Assembly: GCA_003671075.1 (NCBI GenBank)
Contig: QWPT01000003.1
Coordinates: 25,126-89,125, forward strand
Reading direction: 5' to 3'
DNA: 64,000 bases
Source of the DNA: Planctomycetota bacterium
Lineage (GTDB): Bacteria; Planctomycetota; Phycisphaerae; Phycisphaerales; SM1A02
Below the pieces are notes generated by a model, which had not been told where the DNA came from, did not search any database, and saw only the letters and a program-made list of their open reading frames with translations. Both the position numbers and the translations under genes were made by a program. Below, piece by piece: positions 32,707-41,270 of this stretch. Positions within the stretch are counted from its first letter, which is position 1; each line of letters opens with the position of its first letter.

Positions 32707-34728
32707 ATGGCTGCGGCACCAGGCGACACCGCCGAACTCCAGAATGACCGCGGGGTGTTCCGTGCCGAGTACGAGCGTGAGCTTGGACAGTGGTTGCGCC
32801 GACGCCTCGGGTGGCTGTGCATTGCCTACGCGGTGTTCCAGATCCTCTCGACCACAGCGCTGATCTTGACCTCAACGCGGTCTGGGCCATTCGCCAGGCC
32901 ATCGCAGCCGCAGGTGCTCACGCCCATCGAGATACGCGCCGACCGCGCAGAGAAGCGCGCCGATGCGGGGCTGCCGCCCAAGCCCGGTGATGCGCGCGCG
33001 ATCGAGGTTGCCAAGGAACTCGAACAGCGTCGCGCTGAGCGCGAACGCGGCGCTGAGGCGGTCGTCTCGACGCTCGATGCTTTCAGCGAGATCGCCAAGG
33101 GAATCTCGCGCGAAGTGCGCGATGTAGCGACAGAATCGAAATCCGCGCGCGAGCCAGGTGGCGGCCTCGCAGGCGCGCCCGCTGTCGGACGCATGGCCGA
33201 TCGATGGTGGGAAGAAACCAACGCGCCCGTCGCCACTGCTGCCGACGCACCTGCTTCAGCCCGCAGCGCTTCGGCTCGAGCAACTTCGACACCCGCGCCA
33301 ACGGCGAACAAAGAAATCGCCATCAGCAAACCAGCTGATGTCGGCGATCAAATGGGCCTGCGCGCCGATGGGACCGCCGCGTCCGCGACCGCGCTCGGAA
33401 GCGCGCTCGATGCCGCGCTCGCAACCGCTGGCGAGTCCGAGTCGATCGATGTGCCTCGAATCCCCTGGTGGATCTGGGCGATTCTCACGCTGCCCATTCT
33501 CGGAGTGGTCGCGTGGTACGGACTCGCGGTTCGCCCGCGGCTCTACACGCGCGCCGAACTGGTGACCGCCGCGTCGCGCATGATCCTCACGCTCGGGCTG
33601 CTCAACTTCACCTTCGAAAGCGCGTTGCTGCTGTCCAATCCCGACGCGACGGTCACACCGCTGCTCTCGATCTTCTTCTGGCACTTCACCGCGTCGATGT
33701 TCCTGCCGTGGAATTGGCGCGAATCGCTGCGTCCGATCGTGCCCGTTTTCCTCTGCTGGGTGCTGCTACAAGCGGGTCTTGCCGCAACGGATGGATCTTG
33801 GCTTCAGTTCCTGCTCACGGTTGCGTTCGCGCCGTTGGCGTTTGTGCCCGCCCTGCTGCTGTGCTACGTGCGACTGCGTTGGCACCAGAACCGCTTCAAA
33901 TCCGGCTTCGTCGGCCGCCGTTTCCTGCAGATGCGCCGCGAGTTCCTGCAGGCACGCGCGGTACACGAGTCGCTCTTCCCCAAGCCGCTCGACTCTGGTT
34001 GGATGCGCTTTGACTTCGGCTACCGACCAGCGGCCGACATCGGCGGCGACTTCATTCATGTGTGGATCGACGAACGGGAGCGATTTCACCTTGCGCTGAT
34101 CGATGTGACTGGCCACGGTCTGGCGAGCGCGATGAGCGTTGCCCGCATCCACGGCGAAATCGAGCGTCTGCGCGACGAGTATCCCGAAGAGGGACCCGCC
34201 AAGATTTTGCTTCGGCTGAACCGCTACTTTCACCGCCTATTGGCGCGGCACACTTTGTTTGCCACTGGCGTGCTGCTGATGATCGATCCGCACAGCGGCG
34301 AACTGCGCTACGCCAGCGCTGGACATCCGCCCGTCTTCATTCGCACGCGCGAACGCGTTGTCGAACTTCCTTCGACCACACTCCTGCTCGGAGCGGTGGA
34401 TGATTCGATGTTTGGCGAGGAAGAAGTCACGATCAAGCTCGAGGAGGGCGACACCATCGTGCTCTTCACCGATGGCGCGTACGACGCACGCAGTCCGCGC
34501 GGCGAGCGCTTCGGGCTCGATCGCCTGCGCGAGATCATGCAACGACCCACCGCTCCGCCGCGATGGACGCAGTACCTCATGCGCTTGGTCGAGACATTCG
34601 AGGCGGGCATGCCTGAGGACGACCTACTAGTTGCGGAGATTCACTTTGTAAGCCGACGGTCGATTTCGTCGGTCACGGGCGACGATATTCCCATGCCCGC
34701 GCAAGAGTACGCCGGAGCGCGCGCGTGA
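32707..34728 (+). CDS. Membrane-bound PP2C/SpoIIE-type serine phosphatase
   Basis: The product has 673 residues. One TM near residue 35-52 is followed by a long Ala/Glu-rich soluble loop to about 250, then four to five TMs (residues 258-390). The C-terminal SpoIIE-like PP2C domain begins near 425 with FDFGYRPAADIGGDFIHVW, then LALIDVTGHGLASAMSVA, ASAGHPPVFIR and VLFTDGAYDAR, with metal-binding Asp residues intact. Such proteins usually act on anti-sigma antagonists, but no STAS or RsbW gene is nearby. Its stop overlaps ribD's GTG (GTGA). Confidence 0.85.
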   Translation: MAAAPGDTAELQNDRGVFRAEYERELGQWLRRRLGWLCIAYAVFQILSTTALILTSTRSGPFARPSQPQVLTPIEIRADRAEKRADAGLPPKPGDARAIEVAKELEQRRAERERGAEAVVSTLDAFSEIAKGISREVRDVATESKSAREPGGGLAGAPAVGRMADRWWEETNAPVATAADAPASARSASARATSTPAPTANKEIAISKPADVGDQMGLRADGTAASATALGSALDAALATAGESESIDVPRIPWWIWAILTLPILGVVAWYGLAVRPRLYTRAELVTAASRMILTLGLLNFTFESALLLSNPDATVTPLLSIFFWHFTASMFLPWNWRESLRPIVPVFLCWVLLQAGLAATDGSWLQFLLTVAFAPLAFVPALLLCYVRLRWHQNRFKSGFVGRRFLQMRREFLQARAVHESLFPKPLDSGWMRFDFGYRPAADIGGDFIHVWIDERERFHLALIDVTGHGLASAMSVARIHGEIERLRDEYPEEGPAKILLRLNRYFHRLLARHTLFATGVLLMIDPHSGELRYASAGHPPVFIRTRERVVELPSTTLLLGAVDDSMFGEEEVTIKLEEGDTIVLFTDGAYDARSPRGERFGLDRLREIMQRPTAPPRWTQYLMRLVETFEAGMPEDDLLVAEIHFVSRRSISSVTGDDIPMPAQEYAGARA

Positions 34729-35813
34729 CCCCGGATCGCGTGCGCGCGCTGCTCGACCGTGCGGTGCGCATTGCCGCACGCGGACACGGCGGCGTCGAGC
34801 CAAATCCGATGGTCGGCTGCGTGATCGCCCACGACGACGCAACGCCGATCGCCGAGGGATTTCATCGCGTTTGCGGCGGACCACACGCTGAAGTCGACGC
34901 CTTGCGCGCTGCTGGTGCGCGCGCGCGCGGGGCCACCGCGATCGTGACTCTTGAGCCCTGCGCGCACCGAGGTCGGACCGGTCCGTGCGCCGATGCGCTG
35001 ATCGAAGCGGGAATCGCACGCGTGTACTACGCGGTTGCGGATCCCAACCCAATTGCCGGCGGCGGCGCGCGAAAGCTCATCGACGCAGGGGTTCCAGCTG
35101 AGCTCATATTCCACGCGGGCGCGGACGAACTCGCGCGGCCGTTCATCAAGCGGATCACAACGAAACTCCCGTGGGTGAGTGCGAAGTGGGCGCAGTCGAT
35201 CGACGGCGCCATCGCGCTTTCCAACGGAGATAGTAAGTGGATGTCGTGTGCGCGCAGTCGGGCAATGGTCCATCGCGAGCGCGGCCGCGTCGATGCGGTG
35301 CTGACTGGCATCGGCACCGTGGTCGAGGATGATCCGCAACTCACTCCGCGCGGCGTTCGGGTGCAGCGCCTGCCGCGACGAATCGTGTTTGACCCCGATG
35401 TCATGACGCCGGTCGAAGCGAAAATCCTCGAAGGCGACGCGCCAGCAACGCTGTTGGTGAGCAATGCGCTCGACGCTGCGGCGCAGCGACGCATGGCGCT
35501 GCTGCGCGGGCGTGGCGCGACATTTCTGCCGCTGGGCCCGAGGGATTCGCTGAAGGACGCGTTGGCTGCGCTCGCCGAGTCGGGCGTCGCAACCATCCTC
35601 GTCGAAGCTGGCGGCGGCTTGGTAGGACGACTTCTGCGCGAAGGATTGTTGGATGAAGCCTGGGTCTTCGTCGCGCCGCTGCTCGTTGGCGATGCGTCGG
35701 CCCAACGCGGAGCTCGCGGCATCGACCGCGATGTTCTCGCAGCGATTCCTCGCGCGCGTCTGCTGAGCGTTCGACGCCGTGGCGCCGACGCGCTGCTCCA
35801 CTATCGATTCTGA
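34725..35813 (+). CDS. ribD: Bifunctional riboflavin deaminase/reductase RibD
   Basis: This enzyme carries out the second and third steps of riboflavin synthesis: deamination then reduction. It has 362 residues from GTG 34725. The deaminase domain has GPHAEVDAL and TLEPCAHRGRTGPCADALI (zinc ligands). The reductase domain has WAQSIDGAIAL, the HRERGRVDAVLTGIGTVVEDDPQLTPR block and LVEAGGGLVG. No other rib genes or FMN riboswitch are adjacent. Coupling to the phosphatase is probably only structural. Confidence 0.95.
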   Translation: MTPDRVRALLDRAVRIAARGHGGVEPNPMVGCVIAHDDATPIAEGFHRVCGGPHAEVDALRAAGARARGATAIVTLEPCAHRGRTGPCADALIEAGIARVYYAVADPNPIAGGGARKLIDAGVPAELIFHAGADELARPFIKRITTKLPWVSAKWAQSIDGAIALSNGDSKWMSCARSRAMVHRERGRVDAVLTGIGTVVEDDPQLTPRGVRVQRLPRRIVFDPDVMTPVEAKILEGDAPATLLVSNALDAAAQRRMALLRGRGATFLPLGPRDSLKDALAALAESGVATILVEAGGGLVGRLLREGLLDEAWVFVAPLLVGDASAQRGARGIDRDVLAAIPRARLLSVRRRGADALLHYRF

Positions 35814-35844
35814 TGGCGGGAAGATCTTCCCTCGTCAATGAGGG

Positions 35845-35880
35845 GTTTCGCGCGGTGTTTCGCGCGGTGTTTCGCGCGGG
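35845..35880. repeat. 12-bp tandem repeat between ribD and DUF4340 gene
   Basis: Three units of gtttcgcgcggt lie between the two convergent stop codons. Confidence 0.85.
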
Positions 35881-35885
35881 ATTTC

Positions 35886-37301
35886 CTACTTAGCATGGAA
35901 CCCGAGTTCCTCCGCCGTCAACGGAAGATCGATCGACCCATGCACGCGCAACACGCCGTCACCGTTTTCAAGCAGCGTCTTGGAATCTGCGCCACGGCGA
36001 GCGATGCGCACGGTGTCGAGCGGTTCACTGGCGAAGCCGAGGAAAGTCACGGTGGCAACCGAATCGCTGGCGGGAAACGCGGAGAGTTCGACGCTGGCCG
36101 CGCGAGTCTCGGTGAGCGCCTTCAACAAGCGGTCGGCGGCGTCGAGGTCGATGGTGCCGGCGATTGATGCGGGACTTGTTGCGGGACTTGTCGCGGGATT
36201 CAAATCATGAGTAGCCACCGATGCCGTCCAACCGCTTGTCTCGCGACGCAGCGTGATGTGCTGCGCGCCGACGGCGATCTCGATGGCCGCGATGTCGCGC
36301 GGACGAATGGCGCTGGCGACGGCGTCGATGAGCCGCTCGACGCGCGGGAAGATCGGCGCGAGCACTGCGGCGGGCAAGCGGACGACGGTGCTCGTTCCAT
36401 CGAGCATGCCGAAGCGGTCTTGTGCGCCGATCGAAACGGTGTCGCCGATCAGAAGTGTGCGCCGCGTGGAGCCTGAGTCGACCTCGAGCGTCGCCATTGC
36501 AGGCGAAAGGCCGTACGCCGCCAGTTCGGCGGGCTTGTCGGACACGAAGCCCGAACTCTTGGCGCGGCGCAACGCGTCGAACAACTCCTCAGCTTGCACG
36601 CGATCGACGCGGGTCTTGACCGGCGACTCGAGGCGAAAGACTTTCCCCTGCCGCGTGAGCACCAGTTCGTTTCCCGTGCTGCGAAACGCCACTCGATCTA
36701 CATCCTTGAGATCGATGAACAGGTCGCGCCGACGGAACTCCTTGGGATCGCGACCGAGGGCAAACTCGTGCAGTTCGGAGTCCACGACTTGGTAGTGCGT
36801 GTCGTCGACCTTTCCATCCTGTGCTCCAACTCTGGCGTACGCGCGGCCCGCGAGGCTGCGACGACCGAGGTCGATGGTCACGCTACGCGCCGCGGCGCCT
36901 GCAGCCGCCTGCTCCTTGAGCTCGATGCGTCCAGATGGAGGCGAGAGCCCCGCTTGCACGAGAGACTTCGCGCGCGCATCGCCATCGCTCGTCGAGAGAT
37001 CGACGGTCCGGACCGAGACGGTCTTGAGCACGCGGCCGATGAGCTGTCGCATGCTCCAATTCTCGACGGCATGCAGGATCGGCGCGGTCTGCAACCACGA
37101 ACCATCCTGACGCTCGAATCGATAGACCGTGCCATCGCGTTCAAGAACGATTTCGTTGACGCGGTCGGCGTCGATGGCGTCGCTGGCAATCAGCGGCGCG
37201 CGGGTGGATGTCGCCAGCGCAGGTCCGTTGGCCATGCGCGATGTTGCAAACGCGAGCGCGAAAGCCAGGACGAAGGCGATGATGCCACGAAGCCAGTTCA
37301 T
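35886..37301 (-). CDS. DUF4340 protein, partner of the gliding-type ABC system
   Basis: The product has 471 residues. An N-terminal hydrophobic segment (residues 3-20) anchors or exports it. Then come DUF4340-type repeats: RVNEIVLERDGTVYRFERQDGSWLQTAP, LARAG...SPPSGRIELKE, VDRVAFRSTGNELVLTRQGKVFRLESPV, FVSDKPAELAAYGLSPAMATLEV. DUF4340 proteins commonly follow GldG-like proteins, as here. Its ATG overlaps the stop of the gldFG fusion (ATGA). It is thought to sit at the periplasmic face; the exact role is unknown. Confidence 0.8.
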   Translation of the reverse strand: MNWLRGIIAFVLAFALAFATSRMANGPALATSTRAPLIASDAIDADRVNEIVLERDGTVYRFERQDGSWLQTAPILHAVENWSMRQLIGRVLKTVSVRTVDLSTSDGDARAKSLVQAGLSPPSGRIELKEQAAAGAAARSVTIDLGRRSLAGRAYARVGAQDGKVDDTHYQVVDSELHEFALGRDPKEFRRRDLFIDLKDVDRVAFRSTGNELVLTRQGKVFRLESPVKTRVDRVQAEELFDALRRAKSSGFVSDKPAELAAYGLSPAMATLEVDSGSTRRTLLIGDTVSIGAQDRFGMLDGTSTVVRLPAAVLAPIFPRVERLIDAVASAIRPRDIAAIEIAVGAQHITLRRETSGWTASVATHDLNPATSPATSPASIAGTIDLDAADRLLKALTETRAASVELSAFPASDSVATVTFLGFASEPLDTVRIARRGADSKTLLENGDGVLRVHGSIDLPLTAEELGFHAK

Positions 37302-40090
37302 CCGCGGCGCCTCCTGCGACTCACAAGAATTCCGCCCAGCGCAATTGGTCCAAGTGCCAACAGTCCGCCGAAACCGATGGCCCAGGTCCTCTGCGCGCTC
37401 ACAGAGAGGTTCTCGATGCGCGCAACCTCACGGCCACTGAGCCCTGCATCGAGCAAGTCGGTTCGACCGGCGAGCCAGGAGACAGTCGCGAGCAGAAGTT
37501 CGCGGTTGCCGGGATTGACCAACGCGGTGCGGCCTCCGCCGAGACTGTCGGAAAGATCGGCGACGCTCGAAAGCATCCATCCTCCGCTGGCGACCAGAGC
37601 CGCGCGCTGCGAACCACCAGAAACCTTGCGCTCGCCCAAGACGGCAACGGGGAACGCGGTCGTCAGTTCCTTCCCCGCGGGAACCTCGCGGATGCCGTCA
37701 CCATCGCCGCGCCAATCGTCGGCGAGCCAACGACTCGGCGAGGGAGCGATCTCGACCACCGTTGAAACCGTAGCGCCCGACGGAAGCGGATCGGCGATGC
37801 GCACTCGCATGGCCTGATTGAACAGAATCGATCGACCTCGAAGTCGTGAGGCCAACGGCGAATCGGTAGGGACGCGCTCGATGAGCTGCCACGGACGCAC
37901 TTCAGGAGTGCCGTCGTCCTTGGCAACGAGTTCGAGGAGAACCTTACTGGCTTCGGGTTCTAGCCCGAAAGGAGCGAGGATCTGTTGCCACGGGTCGGTC
38001 TGGCCGAGCACCGCCAACATGCTGCGACCAGCTGTCATCAACACCGGCTCACCATCGCTCACCAGACGCGCAGCTTCCTCGACGAGCAGTTTCTCTTCAC
38101 GCGAGAGATCAAGCTGCGCGCGGCGCAACGCGGGAACAATGATGTAGACCTGCGTGCGAACCTTCGACTTCGTCGGCCGGTCGCCGCGTCCTGGCGTCCA
38201 CTCCTCGACCATGAAGCCCGCGCTCTTCAGCGCGTCGGCGACCGAAGCGAGTTCGTTGTGATCTGCACGGGCGCGAAGAAGGGAGTCGCGTTCGCAATGC
38301 ACAAAGATGACCTCGGGCATCGAACCGGAGGAAATGCTGCGGATCGCGCCCGAAAGCACTTCTTCACCACGGAACCCCCAACTGTAGGAAACTCGGTCGG
38401 TGCCTTGCGCCGCTGCCAACCGCGGGAAGATTCTCCACGCGGGGACGACCGAAATCCGCCCGGCCCCCGCCACCACCGCGGCCTCGCCATTGACAAGTTC
38501 GCGACCGAGTGCGTCGAGCTCCAGCGTGGGGAGCGCCTCAAGTTCCTGTCGCGACGCGAGCATCTTGGTGGCGATCTCCTCATAGCGCGCGATCCGCGAG
38601 CTGGCGATATTGCGCACCGACTGCGCAAGTGCCGTCTGCCCGCGCCATTGAGCGAAGAGCGTCGCGGCGGAGGAAAGTTGATCGCCCCAAACGCGAAAGC
38701 CCTGCACGAGTGCCGAACGGGCACCCTCGATGTCGGGCAGCGGTCGAGTGACGCTCGTCTTAGAGAGTTCGACAACCTGCCGCTTAAACTCCTCGCCATC
38801 AGTAGAGATCTGCGCGAACAACGCGGCGAGCTGCTCAAGCGTGCGGCGCACTGGACTCTCGGCGGCGAGTTGCTGAGCGGCGGCACGCAGGCCCGCGGGT
38901 TGTGAAGTGCTCTCGGCGCGGAATTCGTCGTAGACGCTGAGGCCGCTTTGGATCGCGGCGGTAGCGCGGGCAAGATCGGTCGCGCGGTCCGCAACCAGTG
39001 ACGCCAACGCTTCCTCGAATGCGCCGCTCGACGCGGGATCGGAAGGATCAATACGGCGCGCGTCGATCGCGGAGTTGCTGTCGCGAAAACGCTCGAGCAC
39101 TTCATCGATCTGACGCAGCACCGCGGGATCAGCCTGCGAGGCGTCGACGAAGAGCAGCACCTGCCACTTACCCTGGAGACCGTGAAGCAGTTCACTCGTC
39201 GCGGGCGCAAGGCTGTAGGCGCGCGTCTTGGTTGCGTCGACCTCGACTCGCAATGCCGGCTGCGACAGCAACGCGACCGAGGCGATGCAGAAGGCAACGA
39301 CGCCGGCGAGAAAGAACGCCTTCTCGGCCAGTACGCCAAATCGGGGCAGGAAGCGCGCATAGGTCCGACCGCGAATGCGCTCGAGAGAGACGGTCGCGAA
39401 GGCCAGCGCCGCGACGGCGATCGCGAGGAAGTAAGCGATGGCCCCGGTATCGAACAGCCCGAGCGCAAAGCCCTCGAGACGACGGATCGGATCGGCCGCG
39501 GCGGCGATAGGCGCGTACTCCAGAGGCAGCGCGCCAACCAAAATGCGTGAGCCCGCTACAAATCCGAGCCAGAGAAAGAACGCACCGAGAAACGCGACGG
39601 CTTGGCTCGATGTCGCGCTCGACACGGCGATGCCCAGGCAGCTGGCCGCGAACCCCGCGAGAAACAGGCCGAGTAGCCCGCAGCCGATCTCGCCGTAATC
39701 GGGTGATGCGTAGAACTCGAGCGGAACCGCGAGGAGCGCGATCGGGATGAGACTCATCGCCAGGATCGCACCGCAGGCGATCGCCTTTCCGATCACCATT
39801 TCGGTGGTCGACAGCGAACTAGCGAACAGCGTTTCCCATGTCTTCAGTCGGAACTCTTCGCTGAAGGAGCGCATCGACATCGCCGGCGCGGTCGCCAACA
39901 GCGCCCATCCGCATGCGAGCACAACCGTGCGCAGTGACGCGGGCCGCGCGTCGACAAACGATCCGGCGAAGAAAGCGGCCGCTGCAACGATGCCGACAAT
40001 GGAAAGCACGATCCAGCCAGTGGGCGCGACGAACGCGCTGCGCCACTCGCGACCAGCCACGCACAGAATGCGACGAGCTCGTTGGTTCAT
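37298..40090 (-). CDS. GldF-GldG fusion: ABC-2 permease plus periplasmic substrate-binding-like domain
   Basis: The product has 930 residues. Residues 1-265 form an ABC-2 permease with about six TMs (RPASLRTVVLACGWALLATAPAMSM, FSEEFRLKTWETLFASSLSTTEMVIGK). A further TM near 275 leads to a large soluble part resembling GldG/DUF4350: AYSLAPATSELLHGLQGKWQVLLFVDAS, FVHCERDSLLRARADHNELASVADAL, VSDGEPVLMTAGRSMLAVLG. A final TM lies near 905. In gliding Bacteroidota GldF and GldG are separate; here one polypeptide carries both. The ATPase gene upstream and DUF4340 downstream complete the set; both junctions are ATGA overlaps. Confidence 0.8.
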   Translation of the reverse strand: MNQRARRILCVAGREWRSAFVAPTGWIVLSIVGIVAAAAFFAGSFVDARPASLRTVVLACGWALLATAPAMSMRSFSEEFRLKTWETLFASSLSTTEMVIGKAIACGAILAMSLIPIALLAVPLEFYASPDYGEIGCGLLGLFLAGFAASCLGIAVSSATSSQAVAFLGAFFLWLGFVAGSRILVGALPLEYAPIAAAADPIRRLEGFALGLFDTGAIAYFLAIAVAALAFATVSLERIRGRTYARFLPRFGVLAEKAFFLAGVVAFCIASVALLSQPALRVEVDATKTRAYSLAPATSELLHGLQGKWQVLLFVDASQADPAVLRQIDEVLERFRDSNSAIDARRIDPSDPASSGAFEEALASLVADRATDLARATAAIQSGLSVYDEFRAESTSQPAGLRAAAQQLAAESPVRRTLEQLAALFAQISTDGEEFKRQVVELSKTSVTRPLPDIEGARSALVQGFRVWGDQLSSAATLFAQWRGQTALAQSVRNIASSRIARYEEIATKMLASRQELEALPTLELDALGRELVNGEAAVVAGAGRISVVPAWRIFPRLAAAQGTDRVSYSWGFRGEEVLSGAIRSISSGSMPEVIFVHCERDSLLRARADHNELASVADALKSAGFMVEEWTPGRGDRPTKSKVRTQVYIIVPALRRAQLDLSREEKLLVEEAARLVSDGEPVLMTAGRSMLAVLGQTDPWQQILAPFGLEPEASKVLLELVAKDDGTPEVRPWQLIERVPTDSPLASRLRGRSILFNQAMRVRIADPLPSGATVSTVVEIAPSPSRWLADDWRGDGDGIREVPAGKELTTAFPVAVLGERKVSGGSQRAALVASGGWMLSSVADLSDSLGGGRTALVNPGNRELLLATVSWLAGRTDLLDAGLSGREVARIENLSVSAQRTWAIGFGGLLALGPIALGGILVSRRRRRG

Positions 40091-41127
40091 GACCTACTCT
40101 CCGCGGAACCGACGACCGTCGATGCAGCTGAAGGTACAGATGCGGATGATGACGAGGGCGCATCTTCGATCGCCGCTTCCTGCACGAGAGATACGAAGAC
40201 CTGCTCGAGCGATCGCTGCACGGAACCAAAGGCGCGGACGGCGATGCGCTCCTGCGCGAGAAGCCGCCCCACCGCTTCGCGCGGATCGGTCGTGCCATCA
40301 CCGCGAAAGTCAGTACGAATCCAGCCGCCAGCAAGCGGCGTCTCCTGCGCGCCATGACAAACACCCGCGGCATGCGCCATCGATGCGAAACTGCGCTCAG
40401 TCTCGGCGAAACAGACGCCGTGTTCGAACGCGCGTGCGCGCAGGCGATCCATCGGCTCATGCACGACTACCCGACCGTGGGCAATCACGATGAGTTCAGT
40501 ACAGACGCTTTCAACCTCGGCAAGCAGATGGGAAGAGAACAGCACCAGTCGAGTCTCGCCCAGCTCGCGCACGAGTTGACGGAAGGCCAGGGTCTGCCCA
40601 GGATCGAGTCCAACCGAAGGCTCATCGAGAATGAGGACGAGCGGATCGCCGAGAATCGTCGCTGCGAGACCAACGCGCTGCTGCATACCTTTCGAGAGCA
40701 GGCCACAGAGTCGAGTGGAGAAGCGCGCGACATCGCATCGCGCCATCGCCTCATCAATCGCGCGTCGAATCTGACGGTGGGCCATGCATGCAAGCCCTGC
40801 GCGATACTCGAGATACTCACGGACGGTGAGCTCAGGAAACAGTGGCGCCGACTCGGGGAGGTATCCCACCCGTGCCCGCACCGCCGCCGGATCGCGTGCC
40901 GCCGCGACACCCGCCACAAACAGTTCACCCGTGTCAGGCGCGATCACGCCAGCGATCATGCGGATCGTGGTGGTCTTGCCCGCACCATTAGGACCGAGGA
41001 GTCCGCATACGCCAGTGCGCGGAAGTGCGAACGACGCGTCGCGAACCGCGATCGCGCGGCCGAACCGCTTGGTCAGATTGCACGCAACTACACCGACATC
41101 CGCGCGAACCGTTTCGAGATCGGTCAT
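40087..41127 (-). CDS. ABC transporter ATPase (GldA-like)
   Basis: The product has 346 residues from ATG 41127 with an excellent ribosome site (AGGAGG). Walker A GPNGAGKTTT, Q-loop GYLPESAPLFPELTV, signature GLLSKGMQQRVGLAATIL, Walker B LVLILDEPSVGLD and the switch HLLAEVE are all present. The C-terminal extension matches the ABC-2 subfamily. It powers the gldFG-type permease encoded next. Gliding is not implied: similar modules occur in non-gliding bacteria for export. Confidence 0.88.
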   Translation of the reverse strand: MTDLETVRADVGVVACNLTKRFGRAIAVRDASFALPRTGVCGLLGPNGAGKTTTIRMIAGVIAPDTGELFVAGVAAARDPAAVRARVGYLPESAPLFPELTVREYLEYRAGLACMAHRQIRRAIDEAMARCDVARFSTRLCGLLSKGMQQRVGLAATILGDPLVLILDEPSVGLDPGQTLAFRQLVRELGETRLVLFSSHLLAEVESVCTELIVIAHGRVVVHEPMDRLRARAFEHGVCFAETERSFASMAHAAGVCHGAQETPLAGGWIRTDFRGDGTTDPREAVGRLLAQERIAVRAFGSVQRSLEQVFVSLVQEAAIEDAPSSSSASVPSAASTVVGSAESRS

Positions 41128-41242
41128 CGCGTGCCTCCTGCGTATGGTTGCGGTCTGAGCCCTAGTCGCCTCACGGGGTCGGAGTGTATCGACGCATCCG
41201 ATCCTTGCCTTCGAGTAACCCCACTTGGCGCGAGTCGTTGGA

Positions 41243-41248
41243 TACACT
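41243..41248 (+). promoter_or_regulatory. -10 box of the PAS-GAF-receiver gene
   Basis: TACACT lies 22 nt before the ATG at 41271, in the divergent region with gldA. Confidence 0.35.
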
Positions 41249-41270
41249 GCGCCGCCTCACCGACGGATCC

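Noticed and set aside
30389..32902. 837-residue minus-strand frame over fusA
   Set aside because: Antisense shadow of fusA; Asp/Val/Leu/Arg composition typical of reversed high-GC codons.
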